Below are positions 42,618-51,296 of a stretch of DNA of 64,000 nt, piece after piece (positions within the stretch are counted from its first letter, which is position 1; each line of letters begins with the position of its first letter). Position numbers and translations under genes: made by a program. Below the pieces are notes generated by a model. The model did not search any database and was not told the DNA's origin. It saw only the letters and a program-made list of their open reading frames with translations. Location: assembly GCF_007830235.1 (NCBI RefSeq), contig NZ_VLKI01000006.1, positions 160,672-224,671 on the forward strand, read 5' to 3'. This DNA is from Cytobacillus oceanisediminis (GTDB lineage Bacteria; Bacillota; Bacilli; Bacillales; Cytobacillaceae).

Positions 42618-42749
42618 CTATTCAGCTTTATCGAGACGCTTTTTTTCAAGGCGTTCTTCAATTTTATCCATTGCATCTTGATCCCTAAGTAATTGACGCT
42701 TATTTTCTAATACTAATTCAGCAAAGGAGCGCTTTCTAAGTTTTCTCAT
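42618..42749 (-). CDS. FbpB-like small basic protein
   Basis: 43 residues: MRKLRKRSFAELVLENKRQL, then RDQDAMDKIEERLEKKRLD. The pattern (basic start, S-F-x-E-L-V-x-x-N-K-x-x-L-L) is that of the Fur-regulated basic protein FbpB, which in B. subtilis works with the sRNA FsrA to limit translation of iron-rich enzymes, aconitase among them. AAGGAAGGTGA precedes ATG. No convincing Fur box was seen upstream. Its closeness to citB is suggestive. Confidence 0.7.
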   Translation of the reverse strand: MRKLRKRSFAELVLENKRQLLRDQDAMDKIEERLEKKRLDKAE

Positions 42750-43010
42750 AAATCATTCACCTTCCTTTAACAACATTGTAACAGTCATTATGTCCAGAAA
42801 CCGTTTAAATTATTACAACTTTTTGAAAATTTAATCCGCTAATTCATCATATGTGAAAAAAGTTCATATGTTTCATCATTTGAATTAATATTAACAAAAC
42901 ATTCAGAAAAATCAAGACTGTAAAAACTTCCTTTAAAACTTTTCCCAGTCTTATCGTCATTCAAACTTGCAGACAACCTTAACTACTTTGGAACTTATTT
43001 TTTTTCATAT

Positions 43011-43046
43011 AAAAAAGCATCCCTCCCGTTAGCGGATGCTTTCATG
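43011..43046 (-). terminator. Terminator after the YneN-like gene
   Basis: Minus strand AAAGCATCC-loop-GGGATGCTTT followed by TTTTAT. The remaining gap to 42749 has no gene; it includes a CATATG-containing dyad (about 42850-42872). Confidence 0.83.
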
Positions 43047-43565
43047 TTACATTTCATCTGTATATTGTCTCATTATATCTATAGACATGGCACTTAAGTA
43101 TTTATTCCTAATAATCCCTTTTTCATCAATAAAAAATGTCGTGGGAATCGTTAAGATTTGATATGCTTTTGCTGCTTTCTCTTCCTCATCCAGAAGAATT
43201 GGAAAATTAACACGCATTTCTTTGGCAAAGCCGGCCACATCATATTGAGGATCAATGTTAATAGCCAAAATGGCAATTTCATCCCCTTTTTCGGAATAGA
43301 ACTTTTGGATATCCGGCATCTCAGCTTTGCAAGGAGGGCACCAGGTTGCCCAAAAATTTAGCATGACCTTCTTTCCTTCATAATCCGAGAGCTTCACCGT
43401 TTCTCCCTGAAGATTTTTTAATTCAAACTCAGGCGCCTTTAAGCCTATTCCAAGCCCCGTTTGATTTACTGGTTCTGTCTTTGTTTCATCTTTCTCAACT
43501 GCCTGAACAATGCCTGTCGTGACCAATACAAACAATACCGCTGCTGCAATCATCTTCTTGAACAT
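43047..43565 (-). CDS. yneN: Thioredoxin-like (TlpA/ResA) protein, membrane-anchored
   Basis: 172 residues. N-terminal signal anchor (MIAAAVLFVLVTTGIVQAV), then a thioredoxin fold with FWATWCPPCKAEMPDIQKFY (CxxC) and LTIPTTFFIDEKGII (cis-Pro). Acts outside the membrane as a thiol-disulfide protein. ATG 43565 with GGAGGGAAT is chosen; the longer open frame upstream overlaps the next gene. Position beside citB matches yneN. Confidence 0.9.
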   Translation of the reverse strand: MFKKMIAAAVLFVLVTTGIVQAVEKDETKTEPVNQTGLGIGLKAPEFELKNLQGETVKLSDYEGKKVMLNFWATWCPPCKAEMPDIQKFYSEKGDEIAILAINIDPQYDVAGFAKEMRVNFPILLDEEEKAAKAYQILTIPTTFFIDEKGIIRNKYLSAMSIDIMRQYTDEM

Positions 43566-43626
43566 ACTGACATTCCCTCCAGCTAACAGGTTAAACAGCC
43601 TTTTGCTTTCTTGTTTGTATTGTAAC

Positions 43627-44079
43627 CTAGAAAAGTAAAATAAATAAGGTTCTGAACAGCCAAAAAGATAACAGAAATGTGACAGTTCCATAAATAATCC
43701 CGCTTAACCAGCTTTGTACCCTATAATGGCTCTTTCTAATTCTCCATGCAATAAAGGCAAGGGCAAGAATAAGCCCTAAAACCAATCCCTTCGTTCCCCC
43801 GGAAAAATATAAAATTCCAATAGGGTTATTTATAATATTTTTTGTCTGGAAGAGAACTGAACTGAACTTGTATGTAAAAATACCGATTAAGACAGCATTG
43901 AAGATGTCATTTAAAAAGTCCTTTTTAAAATCCTCGTCTTTTTTCAAAGCCTGTCTTACTACAAAATAAGATATAATACCTGCCATCAAAATAAGAACCC
44001 ATTTATACTTAATTAATAATGGTCCAAGCAAAAAAGCGCCCAATGTTAACCCTCCAATAAACTCATCTACAGCTAACAT
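43627..44079 (-). CDS. Hypothetical membrane protein
   Basis: 150 residues from ATG 44079. About five hydrophobic segments: GGLTLGAFLLGPLLI, WVLILMAGIISYFVV, LVLGLILALAFIAW and a last one ending FRTLFILLF. NPIGILYFSGGTKGLVLG recalls prolipoprotein diacylglyceryl transferase-like proteins, but the match is loose. The ATG at 44130 lies inside the citB terminator and is unlikely. It may be read together with the yneN-like gene. Confidence 0.6.
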   Translation of the reverse strand: MLAVDEFIGGLTLGAFLLGPLLIKYKWVLILMAGIISYFVVRQALKKDEDFKKDFLNDIFNAVLIGIFTYKFSSVLFQTKNIINNPIGILYFSGGTKGLVLGLILALAFIAWRIRKSHYRVQSWLSGIIYGTVTFLLSFWLFRTLFILLF

Positions 44080-44106
44080 ACCTAATCCCGTATCTTTTGT
44101 AAAATA

Positions 44107-44141
44107 AAAAACCGCCATGTGACGAATCACATAGCGGTTTG
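44107..44141 (-). terminator. Terminator after citB
   Basis: Minus strand AAACCGCTATGTGA-ttcg-TCACATGGCGGTTT followed by TTTATTTT, six bases after the aconitase stop. Confidence 0.88.
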
Positions 44142-44147
44142 AAGCAT

Positions 44148-46856
44148 TTAGTTTGCTAATTTATCACGAAGAACCATTTGCAGGATTCCGCCGTGACGGT
44201 AGTAATCAATTTCAACTTCAGAATCGAATCGTACAAGAGCTTCAAATGTAGTCTTGTTGCCGTCTTCATCTGTAGCTGTAACTTTTACAAAGTCACGTGG
44301 TCTTACATTTTCATCGATTTGTACATCAATTGTTTCTTTACCAGTTAAGCCAAGAACCTCTGCACTCTCGCCTTCCTTGAACTGAAGCGGAAGTACGCCC
44401 ATTAAAACAAGGTTTGAACGATGAATACGCTCATAGCTTTCAGCAATAACTGTCTTAATTCCTAGTAAGTTCGTACCTTTAGCAGCCCAGTCACGGGAAG
44501 ATCCCATTCCATAGTCTTTGCCGGCAAGAACCACAAGACCTGTTCCATCTTCTTTGTACTTCATGCAAGCATCATAGATAGAAGTTACTTCGCCAGTAGG
44601 CCAGTAAGTAGTAAATCCGCCTTCTGTGCCAGGAGCAATTTGGTTCCGGATACGGATGTTTGCAAATGTACCGCGCATCATAACTTCATGGTTTCCACGG
44701 CGGGATCCATAAGAGTTGAAGTCGCGTGGTTCAACACCGTTCTCGCGAAGATATTTTCCTGCTGGTGTATCTTTTCCGATCGCACCTGCCGGAGAAATAT
44801 GGTCAGTTGTTACAGAATCACCGAACTTGCCGACAACACGCAATCCTGATAAAGGTTTAACTACATCAGCATTAGGAGTTAAGCCTTCAAAGAACGGAGG
44901 GTTCTGGATATATGTTGAATTATCATCAAATGAATATAAAGGCTCATTGCTTGTTTGAATTTGATTCCAGCGAGCGTTGTCATCAAACACATGCTCATAT
45001 TCTTTACGGAACAATTCAGGTGTAACAGACTGTTTAACAACTTCATTAACTTCAGCAGTTGATGGCCAGATATCGTTAAAGAAGACATCATTGCCATTCT
45101 TATCCTTGCCGATTGGTTCTTTTTGAAGATCGATATCGACTGTTCCTGCCAATGCATAGGCAACCACTAATGGCGGAGAAGCCAGGTAGTTTGCTTTTAC
45201 AAGCGGATGGATACGGCCTTCAAAGTTACGGTTGCCGGAAAGAACTGAAGTTACGAGAAGGTCGCTTTCAGCTACAGCCTTTTCGATTTCTTCTCTTAAT
45301 GGACCAGAGTTACCGATACATGTTGTACAACCATAACCTACAAGGTTGAATCCAAGCTGCTCCATGTATGGAAGAAGGCCTGAATCACGCAGGTAGCCAG
45401 TAACAACTTTTGACCCTGGAGCCAAAGAAGTTTTAACGAACTTAGGAACTTCCATTCCAAGCTCAACTGCCTTTTTCGCAACTAATCCTGCCCCAACTAA
45501 AACGTATGGGTTTGAAGTATTTGTACAGCTAGTGATCGCCGCAATCGCAACAGCACCCGTTTTCATCTTAGTTGAATCGCCATTTGCAAATTCAACAGTA
45601 ATTTCTTTGTCGATTTCTTTCTTATCCAAGCCGAAGCCCTGGTTGCCTTGTGGAGCTGTGATAGCATCATTAAATTCCTTTTTCATAGCAGATAGCGGAA
45701 TTAAATCCTGCGGACGCTTAGGGCCTGAAAGGTTCGCTTCGATTTCGGAAAGATTGATTTCAACTACATTTGTATATACTGGCTCTAGAGATGGATCGAA
45801 AAACATTCCATTTTCTTTGCAGTATTTTTCAACAATTTTGATTTGCTCTTCCGGACGGCCGGTCAGGCGCATGTAATCAAGCGCTTCCGCATCAACAGGG
45901 AAGAATCCGCAAGTAGCACCGTATTCTGGAGCCATGTTGGCAATTGTAGCACGGTCAGCCAAAGGAAGCTGTGTAACACCAGGACCGAAGAATTCTACGA
46001 ATTTGCCAACTACTCCCTGGCTGCGAAGTACTTGAGTTACCTTCAATGCAAGGTCAGTAGCAGTTGTTCCGTTAGGAAGCTCGCCAGTAAGCTTAACCCC
46101 TACAACTTCAGGCACAGGGAAGTATGATGGCTGTCCAAGCATTCCTGCTTCAGCTTCAATACCGCCAACACCCCATCCTAGAACACCGATCCCGTTGATC
46201 ATCGTTGTATGGGAGTCAGTACCTACAAGTGTATCAGGGAAAGTTTCGAAATCGCCTTCAGTTGTTTCAAGAGCATGAACTACATTTGCGAGGAATTCAA
46301 GGTTTACCTGATGAACGATCCCAGTTGCCGGCGGAACCGCACGGTAGTTGTCAAATGCTTTTTGAGCCCAGCTTAAGAACTGGTAACGCTCAGCATTACG
46401 CTCGAATTCAAGTTCCATATTCGCTTCAAGCGAATCAGGAGTGCCATATTTGTCAACCTGTACAGAGTGGTCGATAACAAGATCAACCGGCTTCTCAGGA
46501 TTGATTTTATCTGGGTCTCCACCCATGTCTGCCATTGCTTTGCGCAGTGAAGCCAAGTCAACTACTGCAGGAACGCCAGTGAAGTCTTGCAGAATAACGC
46601 GTGACGGCTTGAAAGGAACGTCAACCTCTTTAACTTCGGAAGTTCCCCATTTTGCCAGATTTTCAACATGTTCTTTAGTAATTACACGGCCGTCATATTG
46701 ACGAAGTACTGATTCCAATAATACCTTAATGGAGTACGGCAATTTGGAAACATTACCTACTCCAGCTTCTTCCAGAGCACCTAAGTGATAGTAATGATAG
46801 CGCTTCCCGTCCAGTTCAAAGGATTTGCGGGAATTGAACACATCATTCTTTGCCAT
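44148..46856 (-). CDS. citB: Aconitate hydratase
   Basis: 902 residues. TCA-cycle aconitase with a [4Fe-4S] cluster; in B. subtilis also an RNA-binding protein when iron is low. The cluster ligands are in [12 protein letters not shown] and [32 protein letters not shown] and [10 protein letters not shown] are further signatures. ATG 46856 with GAGGGGG is chosen over an upstream in-frame start at 46877. The upstream region carries a CcpC-type dyad and a cre-like site. An FbpB-like gene lies nearby downstream. Confidence 0.97.
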   Translation of the reverse strand: MAKNDVFNSRKSFELDGKRYHYYHLGALEEAGVGNVSKLPYSIKVLLESVLRQYDGRVITKEHVENLAKWGTSEVKEVDVPFKPSRVILQDFTGVPAVVDLASLRKAMADMGGDPDKINPEKPVDLVIDHSVQVDKYGTPDSLEANMELEFERNAERYQFLSWAQKAFDNYRAVPPATGIVHQVNLEFLANVVHALETTEGDFETFPDTLVGTDSHTTMINGIGVLGWGVGGIEAEAGMLGQPSYFPVPEVVGVKLTGELPNGTTATDLALKVTQVLRSQGVVGKFVEFFGPGVTQLPLADRATIANMAPEYGATCGFFPVDAEALDYMRLTGRPEEQIKIVEKYCKENGMFFDPSLEPVYTNVVEINLSEIEANLSGPKRPQDLIPLSAMKKEFNDAITAPQGNQGFGLDKKEIDKEITVEFANGDSTKMKTGAVAIAAITSCTNTSNPYVLVGAGLVAKKAVELGMEVPKFVKTSLAPGSKVVTGYLRDSGLLPYMEQLGFNLVGYGCTTCIGNSGPLREEIEKAVAESDLLVTSVLSGNRNFEGRIHPLVKANYLASPPLVVAYALAGTVDIDLQKEPIGKDKNGNDVFFNDIWPSTAEVNEVVKQSVTPELFRKEYEHVFDDNARWNQIQTSNEPLYSFDDNSTYIQNPPFFEGLTPNADVVKPLSGLRVVGKFGDSVTTDHISPAGAIGKDTPAGKYLRENGVEPRDFNSYGSRRGNHEVMMRGTFANIRIRNQIAPGTEGGFTTYWPTGEVTSIYDACMKYKEDGTGLVVLAGKDYGMGSSRDWAAKGTNLLGIKTVIAESYERIHRSNLVLMGVLPLQFKEGESAEVLGLTGKETIDVQIDENVRPRDFVKVTATDEDGNKTTFEALVRFDSEVEIDYYRHGGILQMVLRDKLAN

Positions 46857-46983
46857 ATGTATTACCCCCTCTTTCATTAAACATCATATACCAAGTGATA
46901 GGTAATTGTCGAAAAGTTTGAATTTTCATCCATCCTCACTTTTCTCACAATTTCTATATTAATACAACCTTTTATATAAGTAA

Positions 46984-47022
46984 ATAACAAGAAAGTTATT
47001 GTTTCTGATAAGTTTTTCTTAT
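46984..47022 (-). promoter_or_regulatory. CcpC-type boxes upstream of citB
   Basis: ATAA-N7-TTAT at 47008-47022 (ATAAGTTTTTCTTAT) and ATAA-N8-TTAT at 46984-46999. The first exactly fits the ATAA-N7-TTAT dyad bound by CcpC upstream of B. subtilis citB. Distance to the start codon is about 150 bases. Confidence 0.65.
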
Positions 47023-47032
47023 AGTAATTTTC

Positions 47033-47058
47033 ATTTTAACCATTTTAATGGTTAAAAT
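47033..47058. promoter_or_regulatory. Perfect 11-bp inverted repeat upstream of citB
   Basis: ATTTTAACCAT (47033-47043) and ATGGTTAAAAT (47048-47058) around TTTA, lying between the CcpC-type dyad and the cre-like site. It could be an operator for a dimeric regulator; no owner recognised. Confidence 0.45.
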
Positions 47059-47066
47059 GCGATAAA

Positions 47067-47081
47067 TGAAAGCGTTTTTCA
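47067..47081. promoter_or_regulatory. cre-like site upstream of citB
   Basis: TGAAAGCGTTTTTCA resembles the CcpA operator (TGWAAGCGNTWNCA). citB is repressed by CcpA and CcpC in B. subtilis, so the location is sensible. Confidence 0.5.
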
Positions 47082-47211
47082 ATTAGGGACTTAAATTTTC
47101 CATTCTAGGTTATTATGCTGAAAAAATAAATAAAACATTAGCTCTACTTTGGAATTTCATCATAATTTGTCATAATCCAAGGAAAAATACCTTCTACGGA
47201 GGTGATTTTCT

Positions 47212-47361
47212 ATGGCTAAACGAAAAGTAAATCATATCATTGAGGGCATGAATGCAGCAAAGGGGCAGGGCATGGGTACTGGATACAATGAAGAATTCTC
47301 CAATGAACCATTAACCGAAGCGCAAAAACAAAATAATAAAAAGCGGAAGAAAAACCAGTAA
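47212..47361 (+). CDS. sspO: Small acid-soluble spore protein O
   Basis: 49 residues: [19 protein letters not shown], then [17 protein letters not shown] and a lysine-rich end. This is SspO (CotK). ACGGAGGTGATT precedes ATG 47212. Forespore gene; divergent from citB as in B. subtilis. Confidence 0.94.
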   Translation: MAKRKVNHIIEGMNAAKGQGMGTGYNEEFSNEPLTEAQKQNNKKRKKNQ

Positions 47362-47379
47362 TTTAATGATAAATAATAT

Positions 47380-47407
47380 AACCCGGCTAAGAGTTAGCCG
47401 GGTTCTC
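47380..47407 (+). terminator. Terminator after sspO
   Basis: AACCCGGCTAA-gag-TTAGCCGGGTT, an 11-bp perfect stem, followed by a short T-containing run; it may serve both directions with the minus-strand gene at 47.4 kb. Confidence 0.8.
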
Positions 47408-47424
47408 CATTTTATTTCCTGCTT

Positions 47425-47682
47425 TTAATACTGGTTTACATCATCCACCATGGACTTTAAGTCCTGTTGGAATCGTTCCAGCTGTGCACGCTGGTGTTCA
47501 GAGGCAACTTCCAGTGCATTTTCAATTTGCGCATATGCTTCATTTACTTCCTGCTTAAGATGTTTAAGCTGGTGGCCGTAGCTTGCTGAATCTCTAACAA
47601 TTTCAGCATATAGCTCCTGTGCGTCCTCCATTCCCTGCTGTGCTGCCTGGAATGCTTGCTGTTTATCTTTATGGTATGGCAT
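47425..47682 (-). CDS. Small helical protein, possibly DUF2524 (YtzC-like)
   Basis: 85 residues from ATG 47682 (TAGGAGTGA upstream). Strongly helical and coiled-coil-like: QQAFQAAQQGMEDAQELYAE and ALEVASEHQRAQLERFQQDL. The pattern is reminiscent of YtzC/DUF2524, but I am not certain. It sits between sspO and sspP on the opposite strand. Confidence 0.6.
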   Translation of the reverse strand: MPYHKDKQQAFQAAQQGMEDAQELYAEIVRDSASYGHQLKHLKQEVNEAYAQIENALEVASEHQRAQLERFQQDLKSMVDDVNQY

Positions 47683-47880
47683 ACCTTGTTCACTCCTAAT
47701 AAAAATTTGTACCATTAAATTGCGCATTAGCCGTTAAAAATATTCCGCAAAATGGTTTAGGAGCAAATGTTCAATTATAGCCACATTTTGCAAGGCAATT
47801 TTATCGAAAAAAAAGCCAAACTAACACAAGAAATACAGGTGAAATTCACCTTATTTCTTTAATCATGAGGAGGGATTGAG

Positions 47881-48024
47881 ATGAACAAAAACAATGGCAA
47901 AGACATGAGAAAGAATGCGCCTAAAGGCCATAACGATGGCCAGCCTGAGCCTTTAAGCGGATCCAAAAAAGTGAAAAACCGCAACCATACAAGACAAAAG
48001 CATAATTCCCATCATGATATGTAA
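47881..48024 (+). CDS. sspP: Small acid-soluble spore protein P
   Basis: 47 residues: [20 protein letters not shown], then [20 protein letters not shown] and HNSHHDM. This matches SspP (CotL) nearly throughout. GGAGGG precedes ATG 47881. In B. subtilis sspO and sspP form an operon; here a minus-strand gene separates them. Confidence 0.94.
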   Translation: MNKNNGKDMRKNAPKGHNDGQPEPLSGSKKVKNRNHTRQKHNSHHDM

Positions 48025-48080
48025 ATTTTTTAATATGGGCTGTGTTTAAGGTCATTTCTTATACAGAGCCTAATTATAAA

Positions 48081-48108
48081 ACAGCTGCCGTTTTTAGCGG
48101 CAGCTGTC
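48081..48108. terminator. Bidirectional terminator between sspP and selA
   Basis: ACAGCTGCCG-loop-CGGCAGCTGT with T-runs on both sides, between converging genes. Confidence 0.87.
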
Positions 48109-48114
48109 GTTTCT

Positions 48115-49518
48115 TTATATAGAAGATAATGCGTTTAAAATGTTCTCCTCTTCTTCTGCAGTAACCGTGCGCAGATCAATTAGTATTTCTTCTTTATGAA
48201 TCCTGACAATAATCGAAGGAGAGAAGCCCGTTCTTAACTGCCGTCCTACATGCTCAGCTGAGTATTGTTTATGCTTTAAGACAGCAATCCAGGAAGGCAG
48301 CTCCACATCAGGCATTGTCCCCCCGCCAACTTGTCCTGCACTTTCCTTCATTGAAAAATGATAATTTTCCGAGAGCTTTTCTAGTTTATGAAGGAAATGT
48401 TCTGTTCGCTTTTGAAGTTCTTCCCTGGTTGTCAACACATCCCGAACAACAGGAATATTTTTCAGGCCAGCCTCGCCTTTTAAATAATCAAGGAGTGTCC
48501 CTTCAAGGGCTGCAAGCGTCATTTTGTCCACACGCAGTACTCGGGCAAGCTGATGCTTCTTTAATTTATTGATTAAATCCTTTTTGCCGGCTATAATGCC
48601 AGCCTGCGGGCCGCCCAGCAGTTTGTCGCCGCTAAACGATACAATGTCAGCCCCCAATTTGATGACCTCGCTGACAGCCGGTTCGTCTCCGATTCCCCTA
48701 CTTTTAAAATCAAAAAGGGCTCCGCTGCCAAGATCCTCGTAAAAAATAATATTCCTTTCTTTCGATAAGTCAGCAAGCTCTTCTGTATCAACTTCTTTTG
48801 TAAATCCGATAATTTTAAAATTGCTCGTATGAACTTTTAGAATCATCGCAGTTTCTTCGTTAATGGCTTTTTCGTAATCTGACAAATGAGTCTTGTTCGT
48901 GGTTCCGACTTCGGCAAGCTTTGCACCGCTTTCTTCCATAATACTTGATATCCTGAAGGATCCGCCAATTTCTACAAGCTGGCCTCTGGATACAATAACT
49001 TCTTTATCAACTGCAAGGGCTTTTAAGATAAAATAAACTGCCGCAGCGTTATTATTAACAACCATGGCGGCTTCCGCACCTGTTAACTCCTTTACAAGGC
49101 CTTCAACATGGCTATGCCTCGAACCGCGTTCACCTTCCGCCAGTTTGTATTCCAAATTGGAATAATTCATGGCTGTTTCAAGCATGTGTGCGGCAGCCTT
49201 ACTGCTTAGACGCGCGCGTCCAAGATTAGTGTGCAGGATCGTTCCTGTCGCATTAATTACCCTTTTTAGCGTGTAGCCATAACGATATAGGATCGCTTCC
49301 TGTACCCTTTTAAAAAGTGTATCCGTGAATCCCTTCGTACCAGGATCATCATTCTCCCACCGGGCACCCAATATATCCTGTCTAATATCCGAAATAACTT
49401 CTTTCAGGATGTTTGTCATATGTATAAAATCCAGCCCATTCTGGGCCATTAGCTCATTGAACCTGTCTTCCTTTTGCAATTCATGTACAGATGGTATGTT
49501 TCTAAGTATATTTCTCAA
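48115..49518 (-). CDS. selA: L-seryl-tRNA(Sec) selenium transferase
   Basis: 467 residues. PLP enzyme that converts seryl-tRNA(Sec) to selenocysteyl-tRNA(Sec) using selenophosphate. VINATGTILHTNLGRARLS, YSNLEYKLAEGERGSRHSH, GAEAAMVVNNNAAAVYF and SFSGDKLLGGPQAGII (PLP Lys) are SelA signatures. The start is TTG at 49518 with GGAGG seven bases upstream; the open frame extends further but without a ribosome site. selB, selC and selD are not in the window. Two candidate selenoprotein genes lie at 35.4 and 50.1 kb. Confidence 0.94.
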   Translation of the reverse strand: MRNILRNIPSVHELQKEDRFNELMAQNGLDFIHMTNILKEVISDIRQDILGARWENDDPGTKGFTDTLFKRVQEAILYRYGYTLKRVINATGTILHTNLGRARLSSKAAAHMLETAMNYSNLEYKLAEGERGSRHSHVEGLVKELTGAEAAMVVNNNAAAVYFILKALAVDKEVIVSRGQLVEIGGSFRISSIMEESGAKLAEVGTTNKTHLSDYEKAINEETAMILKVHTSNFKIIGFTKEVDTEELADLSKERNIIFYEDLGSGALFDFKSRGIGDEPAVSEVIKLGADIVSFSGDKLLGGPQAGIIAGKKDLINKLKKHQLARVLRVDKMTLAALEGTLLDYLKGEAGLKNIPVVRDVLTTREELQKRTEHFLHKLEKLSENYHFSMKESAGQVGGGTMPDVELPSWIAVLKHKQYSAEHVGRQLRTGFSPSIIVRIHKEEILIDLRTVTAEEEENILNALSSI

Positions 49519-49610
49519 AAGTATCCCTCCAGCACTAGCCTGTTTATTATACCATTTTTCACTAATTAGCATGGAATGAATACTATAGAAAGAAGCAAGG
49601 GGGTAATGGA

Positions 49611-50009
49611 ATGAATAAAAAGGAAGATTTGCACTCCTTTAATTTAAGCGAAATGGAGAAATGGATGGAGAATTTTTTCCTTGATCCTATTACATCCTAT
49701 ATGGATCAGTTGACTTTTCGCATTGATTTATTTGAGACAGAGAACGAAATCATCATAGAAGCGTTATTGACAGACTGTGTTCAGAAAGATGTAACCGTTT
49801 CCTTAAAAGAAAATAAGGTCTTCATTAAAGCTGTTAAAAGGGAACTTCCCTTGGGAAAAAGTGGTCAACCCTGTATGCGGAAGGTAGAATTGCCTTTTAA
49901 GGTGATTAATAAAAGAGTAACAGCCGCCTATTCAAATGGAATCCTGGAGATTTTTATTGCCAAAAACGAAGCTGGGCCTGGCTGTAATAGAAATATAGCG
50001 ATTCCTTGA
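49611..50009 (+). CDS. cotM: Hsp20/alpha-crystallin-type spore coat protein CotM-like
   Basis: 132 residues. LTFRIDLFETENEIIIEALLTDCVQKDVTVSLKENKVFIKA and KVELPFKVINKRVTAAYSNGILEIFI form an alpha-crystallin domain. In B. subtilis the small-heat-shock-like coat protein gene cotM lies beside sspP-sspO-citB, which fits. AAGGGGG precedes ATG. Confidence 0.85.
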   Translation: MNKKEDLHSFNLSEMEKWMENFFLDPITSYMDQLTFRIDLFETENEIIIEALLTDCVQKDVTVSLKENKVFIKAVKRELPLGKSGQPCMRKVELPFKVINKRVTAAYSNGILEIFIAKNEAGPGCNRNIAIP

Positions 50010-50080
50010 TCGAGCTGAGTTTGAGTATGCCTATTTTAAAAATAATGTTTACATAATATTATTATAGTCTCTTTTGACCG

Positions 50081-50113
50081 GTAAAAAAACCTTCTCCTAT
50101 TGGAGAAGGTTTA
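50081..50113 (-). terminator. Terminator after the SelW-like gene
   Basis: AAACCTTCTCC-tat-GGAGAAGGTTT, followed on the minus strand by TTTTTTTAC, five bases after the stop of the SelW-like gene. Confidence 0.85.
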
Positions 50114-50117
50114 CGAA

Positions 50118-50354
50118 TTAACCTTGCATTTTTTCTATAATATATTTTGATTTTGGAAATACGCCTGTATCCAGTTTGGAATAAAGCTTTTCACCATTAA
50201 CTGTCACTTCAAACACTCCGCCTGAGCTAGGAATCAGCTCCATTTTCACAATATCAGTACGGAAGTGAGAAAATAGTTCCTCCGCGAAACTCGCGGCTTT
50301 TGGCGCGTAGTTTCACATCATGCAAAATTCAACAGTTACTTCAAATGTCTTCAT
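50118..50354 (-). CDS. SelW/Rdx-type selenoprotein (in-frame TGA read as selenocysteine)
   Basis: 78 residues if TGA at 50315-50313 is decoded: MKTFEVTVEFCMM-U-NYAPKA, then FAEELFSHFRTDIVKMELIP, SSGGVFEVTVNGEKLYSKL and the end KYIIEKMQG. This is the Rdx/SelW thioredoxin-like fold with its C-x-x-U redox motif; most bacterial members have C-x-x-C or C-x-x-U. A 6-bp hairpin follows. The rest of the gene is intact and has its own terminator, against simple decay. selA is 0.6 kb away. Probable cytosolic redox protein. Confidence 0.82.
50282..50296 (-). promoter_or_regulatory. Putative bacterial SECIS hairpin in the SelW-like gene
   Basis: Minus strand CCGCGA-GTT-TCGCGG: six perfect pairs with a three-base loop starting with G. 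The loop begins 23 bases after the TGA, within the window described for bacterial SECIS elements. Confidence 0.65.
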
Positions 50355-50517
50355 GTTAATTCCCCCGTATGTATAGTTGCTTAAAATGTAAATATATTGA
50401 CATTTTAGTACAAACAGCTTTTCAGTGCAAACCGTAATTTTTAAAGGGGGTACGGCTTGCCATTACTTTGAAAATAAAGCAAGATAAAAATGTACTGCGT
50501 AATTATGAGGTGATTTT

Positions 50518-51261
50518 ATGAAAATACACGAATACCTAAACCGTTTATCTGTACCAGCAGAAAAAAACCCGGATTTAAAGTATCTGACTCAACTGCAGCA
50601 AAGCCATATGGAGAGTATCCCTTTTGAAAACCTTGATGTAACTAGAAAGGTTCCTATCGAGCTTGACGTTGATTCTTTTTATGAAAAAATTATGGTGCGG
50701 AACCGTGGGGGCTTTTGTTATGAATTAAACGGTCTCTTCCAACTGCTGCTGTCAGAGCTTGGCTTTCAAGCCCATTTAATATCCTGCACCGTAAAAAAGC
50801 CGGATGGCTGGGTTAGAGAAGATTCCCATGCAGCCATTCTTGTTTCGATAGGTCATTTTCCTTACTTGGTAGATGTTGGTTTTGGAGATTCTGTCCGCCA
50901 GCCGATGCCTTTATCCGGTGAAGAAAAGTCAGATGTAAGCGGATCTTACAGGATAAAAGAGATCGGGAAGGGCATTTTTAACCTTGAAAGAATGGAGAAT
51001 GAAAATTGGAAAACCCTTTACCGTTTTTCCGATAAGCCTAAACAGCTCCATGACTTTGCTGAAGCTTGCCTCTTTAATCAAACTTCACCTGAATCACATT
51101 TCACTCATGGCGATCTTGCTACTATTGCAACCAAAAATGGCCGCGTCACTCTTGCGGGACATATTGTCACTAAATCTGTAAATGGACAGAAAGAGAAATT
51201 AGAATTAAATGAGAATGAAATACGCGAATATCTGCAGGAACAATTTCAAATCAAAATATAA
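50518..51261 (+). CDS. Arylamine N-acetyltransferase
   Basis: 247 residues. Acetyl-CoA-dependent N-acetylation of arylamines. The catalytic triad is visible: Cys in NRGGFCYELNGLF (about 67), His in EDSHAAILV (about 108) and Asp in YLVDVGFGD (about 123). TGAGGTGAT precedes ATG. Physiological substrate unknown; monocistronic. Confidence 0.92.
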   Translation: MKIHEYLNRLSVPAEKNPDLKYLTQLQQSHMESIPFENLDVTRKVPIELDVDSFYEKIMVRNRGGFCYELNGLFQLLLSELGFQAHLISCTVKKPDGWVREDSHAAILVSIGHFPYLVDVGFGDSVRQPMPLSGEEKSDVSGSYRIKEIGKGIFNLERMENENWKTLYRFSDKPKQLHDFAEACLFNQTSPESHFTHGDLATIATKNGRVTLAGHIVTKSVNGQKEKLELNENEIREYLQEQFQIKI

Positions 51262-51290
51262 AAGGACAGCTTTATAGGCTGTCCTTTTGT
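51262..51290. terminator. Bidirectional terminator between the NAT gene and tdh
   Basis: AAAAGGACAGC-tttata-GGCTGTCCTTTT, between converging genes. Confidence 0.87.
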
Positions 51291-51296
51291 GTTTTA

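Noticed and set aside
43566-43691. 42-residue N-terminal extension of the YneN-like protein
   Set aside because: It overlaps the upstream gene and lacks a ribosome site; MFKKMIAAA with GGAGGGAAT is a normal signal-anchor start.
44640-46701. Several open frames opposite citB
   Set aside because: They mirror the strong codon bias of aconitase, have no ribosome sites and no family similarity.
48038-48070. GGCTGTGTTTAA...ACAGAGCC, a 33-base stretch resembling the repeat ends
   Set aside because: Only the outermost bases match; too short to call a ninth copy.
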